This document shows, piece after piece, positions 35,374 through 43,487 of a DNA stretch of 64,000 nucleotides. This DNA is from Bacillota bacterium. Its GTDB lineage: Bacteria > Bacillota > SHA-98 > UBA4971. Positions within the stretch are counted from its first letter, which is position 1, and the number at the start of each line of letters is the position of its first letter. Position numbers and translations under genes: made by a program. Where the stretch lies: contig JANLFY010000006.1 in the NCBI GenBank assembly GCA_024653485.1, positions 124,001 through 188,000 of the forward strand, read 5' to 3'. Under the pieces are notes generated by a model. The model did no database searches and was not told the DNA's origin. It saw nothing but the letters and a program-made list of their open reading frames with translations.

Positions 35374-36426
35374 TTAGCCTTGAACCCCGGAATTCCTTCC
35401 CGATCGCAGGCCCGAAACGTGATTTCTCAGGAATTCCGCCGCGCTCTCTGGCGTCGTCACATTGATGTACACGCCCATCCCGAACTCGAACCCCGCCGCC
35501 ACCGTCAGCTTGGGGAAAATCTCAATGTGCCAGTGATAGTATCCTTCACACCGTTCATGAGGCGGCGCGGTGTGAAGGATGTAGTTGTAAGGCGGATCGT
35601 CGAGTCCGGCGCCAAGAGCGCCCAGCACGTCCACGAGAACCCCTCCCAGCTCGCGATACCTCGATGGGTCGAGATCCTCGAAAGAGGGAGAGTGGGCTTT
35701 CGGCAGAACCCAGGTCTCAAAGGGCATCTTCGAGGCGTACGGCTCCAGCGCGATGAACGCGGACGTCTCAGCCACCACTCTCGCGCCAGCCTCGAGTTCC
35801 TGGCTCACGATGTCGCAGAAGACGCATCTGCCCGTCGACTCGTAGTGATGTCTCGCGCCGGCGAGCTCCTCGAGGACAACCGGTGGGACCAGCGGCACGG
35901 CCGCGATCTGAGAGTGGGGGTGTTCCAGCGACGCTCCTGCGTCCCTTCCGTGGTTTCTGAAAACGAGGATGTACTTGATCTCGGGCTCCTCGGCAAGACT
36001 CTTGTAACGATGACGGTACGCCCGTACGACCTCCGCCATCTGGTCATACGACATGGTCGCCGGGCTGGCGTTGTGGATGGGCGACTCAATGATGACCTCG
36101 TGTGCCCCTGTTGCGGGCTTCACGGCAAAGACTCCCGACGTCGAGGGTTGCACCGTAGGTTTCCACGTGAGGGCGGGGTACTTGTTGGGCACCCCCCTCA
36201 CCCACCAGCCCGCGTGATCCGGTTGCGTTCCGTCTTGCCGGAACGAGAAAATCTCCGGCGGGGTCTGCGCCTCGTTGCCAGGGCAAAACGGACAAGCATC
36301 GCTTCTCTCGGGGCGGACCTTGACCGTCGTGGGGTCCCCATGCACGAAGTCCTTCGGCCTCTTGGCACGCTCGGTTGCTACCAGCACCCACCGCCCCGTC
36401 ACAGGGTCAAGCCTCAGCTCAGGCAC
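35374..36426 (-). CDS. galT: Galactose-1-phosphate uridylyltransferase (HIT superfamily)
   Basis: 350-aa GalT. GTG at 36426 has GGGAGGG at 8 nt; TTG at 36429 is an alternative. Blocks: ELRLDPVTGRWVLVATERAKRP, the Cys pair CPFC, NKYPAL, HEVIIESPIH, the active-site HPHSQ (SLEHPHSQIAAVP), and the C-terminal HWHIEIFP. It interconverts UDP-glucose and galactose-1-phosphate in the Leloir pathway, or handles other sugar-1-phosphates. No galK or galE is next to it; an alternative nucleotidyltransferase role cannot be excluded. Confidence 0.9.
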   Translation of the reverse strand: MPELRLDPVTGRWVLVATERAKRPKDFVHGDPTTVKVRPERSDACPFCPGNEAQTPPEIFSFRQDGTQPDHAGWWVRGVPNKYPALTWKPTVQPSTSGVFAVKPATGAHEVIIESPIHNASPATMSYDQMAEVVRAYRHRYKSLAEEPEIKYILVFRNHGRDAGASLEHPHSQIAAVPLVPPVVLEELAGARHHYESTGRCVFCDIVSQELEAGARVVAETSAFIALEPYASKMPFETWVLPKAHSPSFEDLDPSRYRELGGVLVDVLGALGAGLDDPPYNYILHTAPPHERCEGYYHWHIEIFPKLTVAAGFEFGMGVYINVTTPESAAEFLRNHVSGLRSGRNSGVQG

Positions 36427-36596
36427 CAACCGACCCTCCCCGCGTGACCACCTGCGTCAAGCGACACAACGAAAACCTCATGTCGCCGTGCGCGCGCCGC
36501 CAACATTTTACCTCCCGCGCCAGAACACTTCAAGTGCCGAGTAGATATTATGATGGTACGGAATCATCGAGTCGCAAGACAGAAGGAGGATCCCCG
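36427..36596. other. Intergenic region before the small ORF
   Basis: Leftward galT leader and rightward upstream region of the 28-codon ORF. TATTAT at 36546-36551 and a short inverted repeat (ATGAT...ATCAT, 36550-36567) are visible; no clear -35 at matching distance. Confidence 0.4.
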
Positions 36597-36683
36597 GTGT
36601 ATCGCCTGCTCGAAAGGATAGTCGGCCCCCTCCTCAAGTGGCGCAAGAAAACCTGCATTCTTGTAGTGAAGCGCCGGGTGTGA
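36597..36683 (+). CDS. Small ORF, 28-aa cationic amphipathic peptide
   Basis: GTG start at 36597 with an ideal AAGGAGG ribosome site at 7-nt spacing, ending at TGA 36683. The peptide (starting MYRLLERIVGPLLKW, ending VVKRRV) has 9 basic residues and hydrophobic blocks, as in a membrane-active or signalling peptide or a leader peptide. It stands alone between divergently placed neighbours. No family recognised. The ribosome site is the main evidence; it could be spurious. Confidence 0.5.
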   Translation: MYRLLERIVGPLLKWRKKTCILVVKRRV

Positions 36684-36788
36684 CTCTTCGCTCGGTGGGC
36701 GGCCTTAAGAAGCCCTCTAGAGCCCTGCGTGAGATCGACCGCGCATGCTCGAAGGGGTCTTCCCAAGCTGCGCGGCCCGGATCTCGGG

Positions 36789-37343
36789 TTACCAGGCCCT
36801 GGGCTTGCAGAGGATCTCCTCGACCCTGAGGCCGAATATGTTGTTTGAGTGCTCGGGCACTATGATCGCGGCAGTGTCAGCTCCCGCGCTCGTCCCGCCC
36901 ACTGCCACCACACGCTCGCCGTAAGGCACGGCGCCGGCGTCCAGCGCCATCACGGAGACCTCCACACACACTTTGAGCCCCTGGCCCAGCATCCTGAGAG
37001 CCGCCGCGATTATCTCAGGAGGGTACAAGCCCCCGAACTTCAGCCTCAGCGAGCGGTCCACGCCGGCAAGCACGTGCGTAGTGGTGAGGACCCTCACCCC
37101 GCGTGAGGCGAGGTCCTGCCTCACCTCGGGTGGCATCTCGTCCACGCCGGGGCTGCTGAATCCCACATGATGGGTGACGCACACGATCGATAGACCCGCT
37201 GCGCCGATCTCGAGGGCCTTTCTCGCCGTCGTCCCGGAACTCGACGCGATCACCAGATGGCGGATCCCCTCGCGCCTCGCGGCCTCGATGGCTATCCTCA
37301 GAGTCTCGCTGGTGTTCTCCTCACCGGCTTTGGCCCATATCAC
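36789..37343 (-). CDS. Pyruvate-kinase C-terminal-like domain protein
   Basis: 184-aa stand-alone protein resembling the pyruvate kinase alpha/beta (PK-C, PF02887) domain, without the catalytic barrel. Blocks: TLRIAIEAARREGIRHLVIASSSGTTARKALE, VCVTHHVGFSSPG and FGGLYPPEIIAAALRMLGQGLKVCVEVSVMA. The GTG at 37343 follows GGAGG; the first GTG at 37352 is too close. Similar single-domain proteins are common in Clostridia and archaea with no known role; ligand binding by the PK-C fold suggests an allosteric sensor or small-molecule enzyme. Confidence 0.82.
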   Translation of the reverse strand: MIWAKAGEENTSETLRIAIEAARREGIRHLVIASSSGTTARKALEIGAAGLSIVCVTHHVGFSSPGVDEMPPEVRQDLASRGVRVLTTTHVLAGVDRSLRLKFGGLYPPEIIAAALRMLGQGLKVCVEVSVMALDAGAVPYGERVVAVGGTSAGADTAAIIVPEHSNNIFGLRVEEILCKPRAW

Positions 37344-37389
37344 CCAGACCACCTCCAGTGCTGTGAGCGGCAGCCGCTGACGCCTTCTC

Positions 37390-38076
37390 TCACGCCCTTA
37401 GCGCGACGCGTGCCAACAGCAAGGCGACCGCGATCGCGGGTAGCATGTTCGCCACGTGGATCTTCTTGATACCTAGCATGTCCACACCTATCCCTACGAT
37501 GAGCAAGCCGCCCACCGCGGTCATCTCTCGCACCGCCGCATCGCTGAGGAATGCTTTGATGCCCGTGGCCGCAAGGGTCAGCGTGCCCTGGTATACGAGG
37601 ATCACCCCCGCCGATAACGCGACCCCGATGCCGAGGGTCGCGGCGAAGGCGATTGAGCAAAACCCGTCCATTATCGCCTTTGTAACTAGAAGCCGGTAGT
37701 CCCCCGTGAGGCCATCTTGGATCGATCCTAGGATGGCCATGGGGCCCACGCAGAACAGAAGGCTCGACGCGATGAATCCTCTCGCGAGCGTGCCGCTCTC
37801 GCCGCGAGCGAAGCGCGCCTCTACCCTTGACGCGGTGCGCTCAAGCCACCCCTCGATGTCGACTGCGGTCCCGACGGCGGAACCGATCGCCATGCTGAAG
37901 AGCGCCACGAGGACGTCCTTCGTTTCGAGCGCCATGCTCATCCCGATGAAGATGGTGAAGACGCCAACGCCCTGGACGACCGTGTGAGCCATCCTATCCG
38001 GTGTCTTCCTCCTCAGCGCGAGCCCGAGCGCGGTGCCCGCGAGCACGGTTGCTACGTTAATGGCGGTGCCGGTCAA
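37390..38076 (-). CDS. DUF554 membrane protein
   Basis: 228-aa membrane protein of the DUF554 (YdfK/YqgA) family with about seven hydrophobic segments. TTG at 38076 has AGGAGG at 8 nt and gives the family N-terminus TGTAINVATVLAGTALGL. Other blocks: GMSMAL, ARGFIASSLLFCVGPMAILGSIQDGLTGDY and LTKAIMDGFCSIAFA-like. The last helix contains the motif GIKKIHVANMLPAI. Function unknown; it ends 46 bases before the PK-C-like gene. Confidence 0.92.
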   Translation of the reverse strand: MTGTAINVATVLAGTALGLALRRKTPDRMAHTVVQGVGVFTIFIGMSMALETKDVLVALFSMAIGSAVGTAVDIEGWLERTASRVEARFARGESGTLARGFIASSLLFCVGPMAILGSIQDGLTGDYRLLVTKAIMDGFCSIAFAATLGIGVALSAGVILVYQGTLTLAATGIKAFLSDAAVREMTAVGGLLIVGIGVDMLGIKKIHVANMLPAIAVALLLARVALRA

Positions 38077-38212
38077 GCCTTGTACCTCCTGCCGTCTTGT
38101 GCTTCGATCGTTTGTTCGCGCGGCTGCCGCGGTCCGACGCGCGAGGCGGTGTGCCGAATCGGACCGAGGCAGCGACCGGCTCGCGTTCACCGGTCGTCCC
38201 GTCCAATCTCCT

Positions 38213-39445
38213 TCACAGCGAGATAGGCCGGATGATGTAGGCCACCCCATTCCTCCACGCCCGCAGAAGCTCCTCCCTCTTGTATACGACGTGTCCCTCC
38301 GCTTCCGTTCTGCCGGCCGGATCGTTCACGATCACGTCCCCGCTCTTAGTGAAGCCGCGCACGAGAACGAGGTGGCCTGAAGAACTCGTGAGTGGCCCGC
38401 CCTTCAGCTGCCCCGGCCCGAATCTTATGGAGATGATGACCGGGCGGCCAGCTGCTATTTCCGCCTGCACCGGCTCGAACCCCGAAAAGCGCGTTACGTA
38501 CGCTTCGAAGCCATACAGAGCCGCCGCGGCTGTGTTGAACGGCCAGTTGCCGTAGATGGAGTTGAGGCCGTCGTAAACCTGCCGAGCCAAGGTAGCCGTG
38601 GGAACGGAGACTCCGTAGTATTCCAGGGCCATCGCCACGCAGGTGGGGGAGCATATCCTCCCTGCGATCGCTGGATCCTCGCTCCGCTGCGACCTAAAGG
38701 GCACCGGGAGATCCCTCGCCCACGGGGCTCGCGCGGGATCGGACGGTGGAGCGAACGCGGGCACCACGTCTTCGCTCGTCGTATCAGCGTAGCACAGGGC
38801 AACCAGCCTCAAGACAGGGGTAGCATCGCGTTTCTCGGAAACAAGCGTGATCCGGTACTGAAGGACTGAAGCCTTCGAGCTCAGTTCGAGCGTATCCTCG
38901 TTAACAAAGCCGAAGGCATCCTTCTTGAGCCCGGGCGTGCCGGGAGACCTCAGCCTTCCCCATCGCGCTATCTCGTACCAACCCGTCCAACGGGAGTCAT
39001 CGAAGCCGGCGCGTACCTCGATGACAGCCCCGGTTCCCTCCGGGGCCGTGATATTCCACGAAGGCACCACGTTATTGAAGGCGAACGCCGTCCGGAGAGG
39101 CTCAGATGTCACCGTGCCGGCGCTGGCGTACCCCGCCGGCCCCTTTTCAAGGACGAGGCCTTCAATGCGGCCACTGGTGGCTCCGACGGCCGCCTCCCCG
39201 GGAACCGTGGCAGGCGCATCCGTGCTCCAGGCCAAGCCGACGCTCTTGGCACCGGCGAAGTCAGCCCGGAGGGAATGCTTGACCGTAGCGCTCACAGGCG
39301 CGGCCAGCGCAGGACACGAAGTCAGCCCAATCAGCCCGATGAGCGCGACCAGCGCCAGCGCCGCCGACGCGATCGGCGCGATCGGAGCGGCGCCGGACGC
39401 GGCGCCCAAGAACCCCATTCCGATGCCGATGTGACCCGCGTGCAT
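38213..39445 (-). CDS. Secreted C39-family (C39_2) cysteine peptidase
   Basis: 410-aa exported protein. ATG at 39445 has AGGAGG at 6 nt. An Ala-rich signal peptide (residues about 5-50, end CPALAAP) is followed by a beta-rich accessory region (about 60-240, e.g. VVPSWNITAPEGTGAVIEVRAGFDDSRWTGWYE) and a C39_2 papain-like domain: Cys in GRICSPTCVAMALEYYG, His in SSGHLVLVRGF, Asn/Asp in VIVNDPAG. Domain organisation (sugar/cell-wall-like sandwich plus peptidase) suggests cell-surface or peptide processing. Not a bacteriocin ABC transporter. Two TTGACCCGCA direct repeats (39497-39520) lie upstream. Confidence 0.87.
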   Translation of the reverse strand: MHAGHIGIGMGFLGAASGAAPIAPIASAALALVALIGLIGLTSCPALAAPVSATVKHSLRADFAGAKSVGLAWSTDAPATVPGEAAVGATSGRIEGLVLEKGPAGYASAGTVTSEPLRTAFAFNNVVPSWNITAPEGTGAVIEVRAGFDDSRWTGWYEIARWGRLRSPGTPGLKKDAFGFVNEDTLELSSKASVLQYRITLVSEKRDATPVLRLVALCYADTTSEDVVPAFAPPSDPARAPWARDLPVPFRSQRSEDPAIAGRICSPTCVAMALEYYGVSVPTATLARQVYDGLNSIYGNWPFNTAAAALYGFEAYVTRFSGFEPVQAEIAAGRPVIISIRFGPGQLKGGPLTSSSGHLVLVRGFTKSGDVIVNDPAGRTEAEGHVVYKREELLRAWRNGVAYIIRPISL

Positions 39446-39812
39446 CCGCAGCCTCCTCTCTCCGGTTTCCGCTTCCCTGGACTGGAGAGCTCCCGCTTGA
39501 CCCGCATTTGTTGACCCGCACTTGCGCGCTCCCACCGCCCTATCGGCTCAGCGCCGCCCTTGGCCGTGAGGGGATGCGCCCCGCTGGGCCCGCTAGGGAC
39601 GAAAGCGATGAAAGCGCGGTCCCGACCGCGCGGCCGTCCACTACGGACCGGGGTGGTGGGGTTTCAGATAGTAGCTTTTCTACGGGGGTCACGGGTTTAC
39701 CTGCTTACCTTGCACTCCCTTTTTCTCCTGAGAAGCTGTTCGGTCGCAGGTCGCTCCAATCTGGCGCCTCTGCGCGGCAGCACCACTTCGCCCCGCGGCC
39801 CAGCCGCGCGTG
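39446..39812. other. Divergent intergenic region between C39 peptidase and T-box leader
   Basis: About 370 bases with no gene. TTGACCCGCA occurs at 39497-39506 and 39511-39520. A 15-mer TACGGGGGTCACGGG (39681-39695) also occurs at 9040-9054. Confidence 0.5.
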
Positions 39813-39841
39813 TTGCCTTTGCGTGTCGGGTATGCTATAGT
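39813..39841 (+). promoter_or_regulatory. Sigma-A promoter of the T-box/proS transcript
   Basis: TTGCCT (39813-39818), 17-bp spacer, TATAGT (39836-39841); five and five matches to consensus in a GC-rich region, just before the T-box leader. Confidence 0.85.
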
Positions 39842-39845
39842 TGAG

Positions 39846-40160
39846 ACATCTGAATCTTGGACACCACGGCAATGAAGGGGCCGCCGCGCACCACGGCGTC
39901 AAGAGAGCAAGCCAAGAGCTGAGAGGCTTGCCGCACGGGTCGCAAGCATCCCACCCTGGAGCCGCGAACGATGAGTTCGACGGAGTTCCACCGTTATCAG
40001 GAAGCCTGCGCCGGCGCGGTGTGCGGCAGTGTACGGCAGCGCGGCGCAGGGGTGAGCGGGCGGCTGCGTGTTCATGCATGTTCGTGCTTGAGAGACCAGC
40101 GCCAAGCGGGGTGGCACCGCGGAGGTTTGGGCCTTCGCCCTCGATGGGGGCGAAGGCCTA
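39846..40160 (+). promoter_or_regulatory. T-box leader controlling proS
   Basis: The T-box core GGGGTGGCACCGCGG is at 40108-40122 and is followed by an 11-bp stem (GGCCTTCGCCC, 40130-40140, with GGGCGAAGGCC, 40148-40158). Stem I region includes a 7-bp helix GCAAGCC/GGCTTGC with AG-rich loop (39907-39931). A CCC proline triplet followed by A at 39950-39953 is a candidate specifier; I could not prove its placement. The hairpin lacks a U-run, so control might not be simple intrinsic termination. Confidence 0.88.
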
Positions 40161-40308
40161 AGCATTATCCACCGTCCGACCTCAGAGCGTGAAGGCCCGC
40201 GAAACACGTTGAGCTTCCTGGGAACTCGCGGAGCATCCAGAGGCCCCACGGGCCACGATTGGGCCCAGACCTCGAAAGGTCGGTCGATCATACCACTAAG
40301 GAGGGATA

Positions 40309-40443
40309 GTGGCGCCCGGGTTTCTTGCCTGGGGCGAAAGCCGCACCGTCGGTCGGTCGGTAGCGGACCTCGGTGCAGGCAAGGATCTCAGTATGCGCCG
40401 GATGGAGCGATGGAGAAGCAAGAGGGTTTCGTTGAACACATAG
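40309..40443 (+). CDS. Short upstream ORF overlapping the proS start
   Basis: 44-codon ORF beginning at GTG 40309 with an ideal AAGGAGG at 5-nt spacing and ending at TAG 40443, 34 bases inside proS in another frame. The peptide begins MAPGFLAWGESRTVG and is Arg-rich at the end. proS itself has a poorly spaced GGAG, so this ORF may deliver ribosomes by translational coupling. No family recognised; it could also be a fortuitous frame. Confidence 0.45.
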   Translation: MAPGFLAWGESRTVGRSVADLGAGKDLSMRRMERWRSKRVSLNT

Positions 40444-41855
40444 CGTCGAAGGCGGAGGACTTTTCGCAGTGGTACACCGACGTGATACTCAAGAGTGAAC
40501 TCGCTGATTACGCTCCCGTGCGTGGGTGCATGGTCATAAGGCCATACGGGTACACGCTCTGGGAGAACATGCAGGCCCGCCTTGATGCACGCATCAAGGC
40601 GACCGGACACAAGAACGCGTATTTCCCCCTCTTCATCCCCGAGAGCTTCCTGCGCCGGGAGGCGCAACACGTAGAGGGCTTCGCCCCCGAGGTCGCATGG
40701 GTGACGCGTGCCGGTAGCGAAGATCTAGCCGAGCCCCTCGTCGTGAGGCCGACGTCGGAGACGGTGATCGGGTACATGTATTCGAAATGGATCAAGTCCT
40801 GGCGCGATCTCCCAGTGCTCATCAACCAATGGGCGAACGTCGTAAGGTGGGAGAAGACCACGCGTCTGTTCCTCCGGACATCGGAGTTCCTCTGGCAGGA
40901 GGGGCATACTTGCCATCGCACCGCTGAGGAAGCCGAGGAAGAGACCATCAAGATGCTCGAGGTGTATCGAAGCTTCCTAACGGAGGACCTGGCCATTCCG
41001 GTGGTCGCCGGCAGAAAGACTGAAAAGGAGAAGTTCGCGGGAGCGGTGAGGACGTACTCGGTGGAGGCGCTCATGACTGATGGGCGGGCGCTTCAGGCCG
41101 GCACGTCACACAACCTCGGCCAGAACTTCGCGAAAGTCTTCGACATCACCTTCCTGGACCAAGACGACCAGCTCAAGCACGTCTGGCAGACCTCCTGGGG
41201 AGTCTCAACCAGACTCATAGGCGGCATCATCATGGTGCACGGGGACGAACGGGGCCTTGCGCTTCCACCGCGAGTCGCGCCCACACAAGTGGTGATCGTG
41301 CCCATCGCGCCTTCCGCAGCCCGGGAGACAGTGCTGGCGATGGCCCGCGATATCCGAACGCGGCTCGAGAGAGTGTGCAGGGTGGACATGGACGCTCGCG
41401 AGGAGTTCTCGCCGGGATGGAAGTTCAACGAGTGGGAGCTGAAGGGGGTCCCGGTGAGGCTGGAGATCGGGCCGCGCGACATCAAGGCGGGGCAGGTCGT
41501 GCTAGTGAGGCGCGATACCGGGGAGAAGATGACGGCAGGCATTGACCACCTTGAACGGGCCGTTGAGGACCTGCTGGCCTCTGTCCAAAGGGGACTATAC
41601 GAGCGCGCGAAGCGGTTCATGGATCAGAACACCCATCGCCTTGAGGACTACGATGAATTCAAGAGGATCATGGAGACCCAGAGGGGCTTTGTGTACGCCC
41701 CCTGGTGCGGCCATCAAGAGTGCGAGGTCGCCGTCAAGGAGGAGATCGGGGCCACCATCAGGTGCATACCGCTGGAATCCAAGGATAGCTCCGGAAGGTG
41801 CATCCGCTGTGGGTCTGAGACAGACCTCTGGGTATACTTTGCGAAGGCCTATTGA
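40410..41855 (+). CDS. proS: Prolyl-tRNA synthetase, archaeal/eukaryotic-like short form
   Basis: 480-aa class II synthetase of the archaeal/eukaryotic type (ProS type 3), lacking the bacterial editing insertion. ATG at 40410; no other in-frame start lies near. Motif 1 region KAEDFSQWYTDVI, motif 2 PTSETVIGYMYSKWIKSWRDLPVLINQWANVVRWE, motif 3 HGDERGLALPPRVAP, anticodon domain, and C-terminal zinc-like Cys pairs CGHQECE and CIRCGSETDLWVYF. Regulated by the T-box leader. Convergent with ltaE, separated by a strong hairpin. Confidence 0.95.
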   Translation: MEKQEGFVEHIASKAEDFSQWYTDVILKSELADYAPVRGCMVIRPYGYTLWENMQARLDARIKATGHKNAYFPLFIPESFLRREAQHVEGFAPEVAWVTRAGSEDLAEPLVVRPTSETVIGYMYSKWIKSWRDLPVLINQWANVVRWEKTTRLFLRTSEFLWQEGHTCHRTAEEAEEETIKMLEVYRSFLTEDLAIPVVAGRKTEKEKFAGAVRTYSVEALMTDGRALQAGTSHNLGQNFAKVFDITFLDQDDQLKHVWQTSWGVSTRLIGGIIMVHGDERGLALPPRVAPTQVVIVPIAPSAARETVLAMARDIRTRLERVCRVDMDAREEFSPGWKFNEWELKGVPVRLEIGPRDIKAGQVVLVRRDTGEKMTAGIDHLERAVEDLLASVQRGLYERAKRFMDQNTHRLEDYDEFKRIMETQRGFVYAPWCGHQECEVAVKEEIGATIRCIPLESKDSSGRCIRCGSETDLWVYFAKAY

Positions 41856-41943
41856 GCCACCAGGATCGCGCCCAAGCACGTCGCCAGGCTCCGGGCGGTG
41901 AGGCCGCGCAGCCGAGCAGCCTCGCAGGCGGACGTATGTACGA

Positions 41944-41978
41944 CGTTCGGCGGGAGGACCATCGCCTCCCGCCGAACG
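41944..41978. terminator. Strong hairpin between convergent proS and ltaE
   Basis: Perfect 14-bp stem CGTTCGGCGGGAGG / CCTCCCGCCGAACG with a 7-base loop. No U-run on either side, but its position between two convergent gene ends suggests a bidirectional terminator or 3'-end stabiliser. Confidence 0.65.
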
Positions 41979-42009
41979 CTCCCGTGTCCCGCGGCGCCGA
42001 GCCCCACGG

Positions 42010-42045
42010 CCTGAACCTGAGCCTGAACCTGAGCCTGAGTCCGAG
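42010..42045. repeat. 12-bp tandem repeat (three units)
   Basis: CCTGAACCTGAG at 42010-42021 and 42022-42033, then CCTGAGTCCGAG at 42034-42045; built from a CCTGAR hexamer. Non-coding, between proS and ltaE. Confidence 0.85.
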
Positions 42046-42149
42046 CCTTCGGCCAAGGGTCGGCCAAGGCTCTGCCAGGGGGGCCACCACGACATCAGAG
42101 TGGCACCACAATCCCACCATGCGATCCCGCCTCGGGATGTGCTACAACC

Positions 42150-43196
42150 CTAGTTGAGATGGCGCGCGGAGATCTCCCTGACGACATCGAGCACGTAGAG
42201 GATGTTTTCCCGGGAAATATGCCTGTGCGTGACCATCCGCACGCCCGTCGGGGGACGCTCCGACGCCTTGACGTTGTATTCAGCGAGTTCTTTCAGGAAT
42301 GACCGGGTGTCGAGGCCGAGTCCAGCCACGTCGAGGTAGACCATGTTGGTCTGAACCGTCTCCAAGTCCACGCTTATTCCGGGGATGTCCGCGAGCCCCT
42401 CCCCCAAGAAGCGCGCGTTCTCGTGATCTTCCCGCAGCCGGTCCACCATCTTTTCAATCGCTACGATGCCTGCGGCGGCTATCACTCCCGCTTGGCGCAT
42501 GCCTCCTCCTACCATCTTGCGGCACTTTCTGGCTCGCTCGATGAAGTCCCGGCTGCCCACGAGAACCGAACCCACCGGGGCTGAAAGGCTCTTTGAGAGA
42601 CAGAACATGACGGAGTCGAACGGCCGGGCGATCTCGCGTGCGTCCACGCCAAGCGCGATGGCGGCATTGAAGATCCTCGCGCCGTCGAGGTGGGTGGCAA
42701 GGCCTCTCGAGCGGGCGATGTTGCAGATGGCGGCCATGACATTGAGAGGAGTGACCGTACCTCCCCCTCTATTGTGGGTGTTCTCCACCGTCACAAGACG
42801 CGGTGTGGGATAGTGGATGTTGGCCCCCCTTATCGCGGCCGCGATGTCATCCGGATCCAGCACTCCGTGCCTCCCTGGGATGAGCCGCGGCATGACGCCC
42901 GCGACGGCGGCTAGCCCGCCGACCTCGTAGTAGTACATGTGGCATTCGGACTCCATGATGACCTCGTCCCCGCGTTGCGTGTGAGCGAGAACCGCGACCA
43001 GGTTACCCATGGTGCCGCTGGCCACGAAAAGAGCGGCTTCTTTTCCGAGCCTCTCCGCGGCGAGCTCCTCAAGCCTATTCACCGTGGGGTCCTCGCGCGT
43101 CACGTCGTCGCCGAGGGGCGCCGTCGCCATGGCCCGAAGCATTTCCTCCGTGGGAAGCGTGACCGTGTCGCTCATCAAGTTAACCGCTTCTCGCAT
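42150..43196 (-). CDS. ltaE: Low-specificity L-threonine aldolase
   Basis: 348-aa fold-type I PLP enzyme, cleaving threonine or allo-threonine to glycine and acetaldehyde. ATG at 43196 has AAGGAGG upstream at 10 nt. N-terminus NLMSDTVTLPTEEMLRAMATAPLGDDV, substrate loop HNRGGGTVTPL, PLP Asp region THLDGARIFNAA, and Lys in FCLSKSLSAPVGS are typical. It could feed glycine into the cleavage system coded elsewhere in the window. The C-terminal part contains a near-perfect Noc-type palindrome at 42205-42218. Confidence 0.94.
   Translation of the reverse strand: MREAVNLMSDTVTLPTEEMLRAMATAPLGDDVTREDPTVNRLEELAAERLGKEAALFVASGTMGNLVAVLAHTQRGDEVIMESECHMYYYEVGGLAAVAGVMPRLIPGRHGVLDPDDIAAAIRGANIHYPTPRLVTVENTHNRGGGTVTPLNVMAAICNIARSRGLATHLDGARIFNAAIALGVDAREIARPFDSVMFCLSKSLSAPVGSVLVGSRDFIERARKCRKMVGGGMRQAGVIAAAGIVAIEKMVDRLREDHENARFLGEGLADIPGISVDLETVQTNMVYLDVAGLGLDTRSFLKELAEYNVKASERPPTGVRMVTHRHISRENILYVLDVVREISARHLN
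42205..42218. promoter_or_regulatory. Noc-type palindrome inside ltaE, one mismatch
   Basis: TTTTCCCGGGAAAT, 13 of 14 identical to the Bacillus Noc consensus ATTTCCCGGGAAAT. Inside the 3' part of ltaE. Known Noc sites are often intragenic. Confidence 0.6.
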
Positions 43197-43487
43197 GATC
43201 CCGCAACCTCCTTCGACAACCGGTTTTCCTCAGCCCGCAGGCAGTTTAGCGGGAAAGGCTCCGTGGGTGGGCGGACAGGTCAACGGGCGGCCTCGGCCCG
43301 CCTCGGCCCAGTTAGCCGCAGTTAGCTCATGTACAGCGCCCGCGTCCGCGGCGTCCCCGCCCCGCCCCGGCGCACGAGCAGTTCTCGCCGCTGCGCACGT
43401 GCCGTCCCACGCAGGCCGCAGGCCGCAGGCCGTCCACGCTCCCACGATGTCTCGTTGTCCCTGCCGTCCCGTGTCCAGGCCCAAGGC
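43197..43487. other. Intergenic region, GC-rich short repeats
   Basis: 291 bases between the ABC ATPase and ltaE. Contains a 7-bp GCAGGCC triple repeat (43411-43431) and other GC slippage tracts. No gene. Confidence 0.55.

Noticed and set aside
40163-40171. DnaA box
   Set aside because: A single TTATCCACC, one mismatch from the consensus, with no cluster and no AT-rich region.
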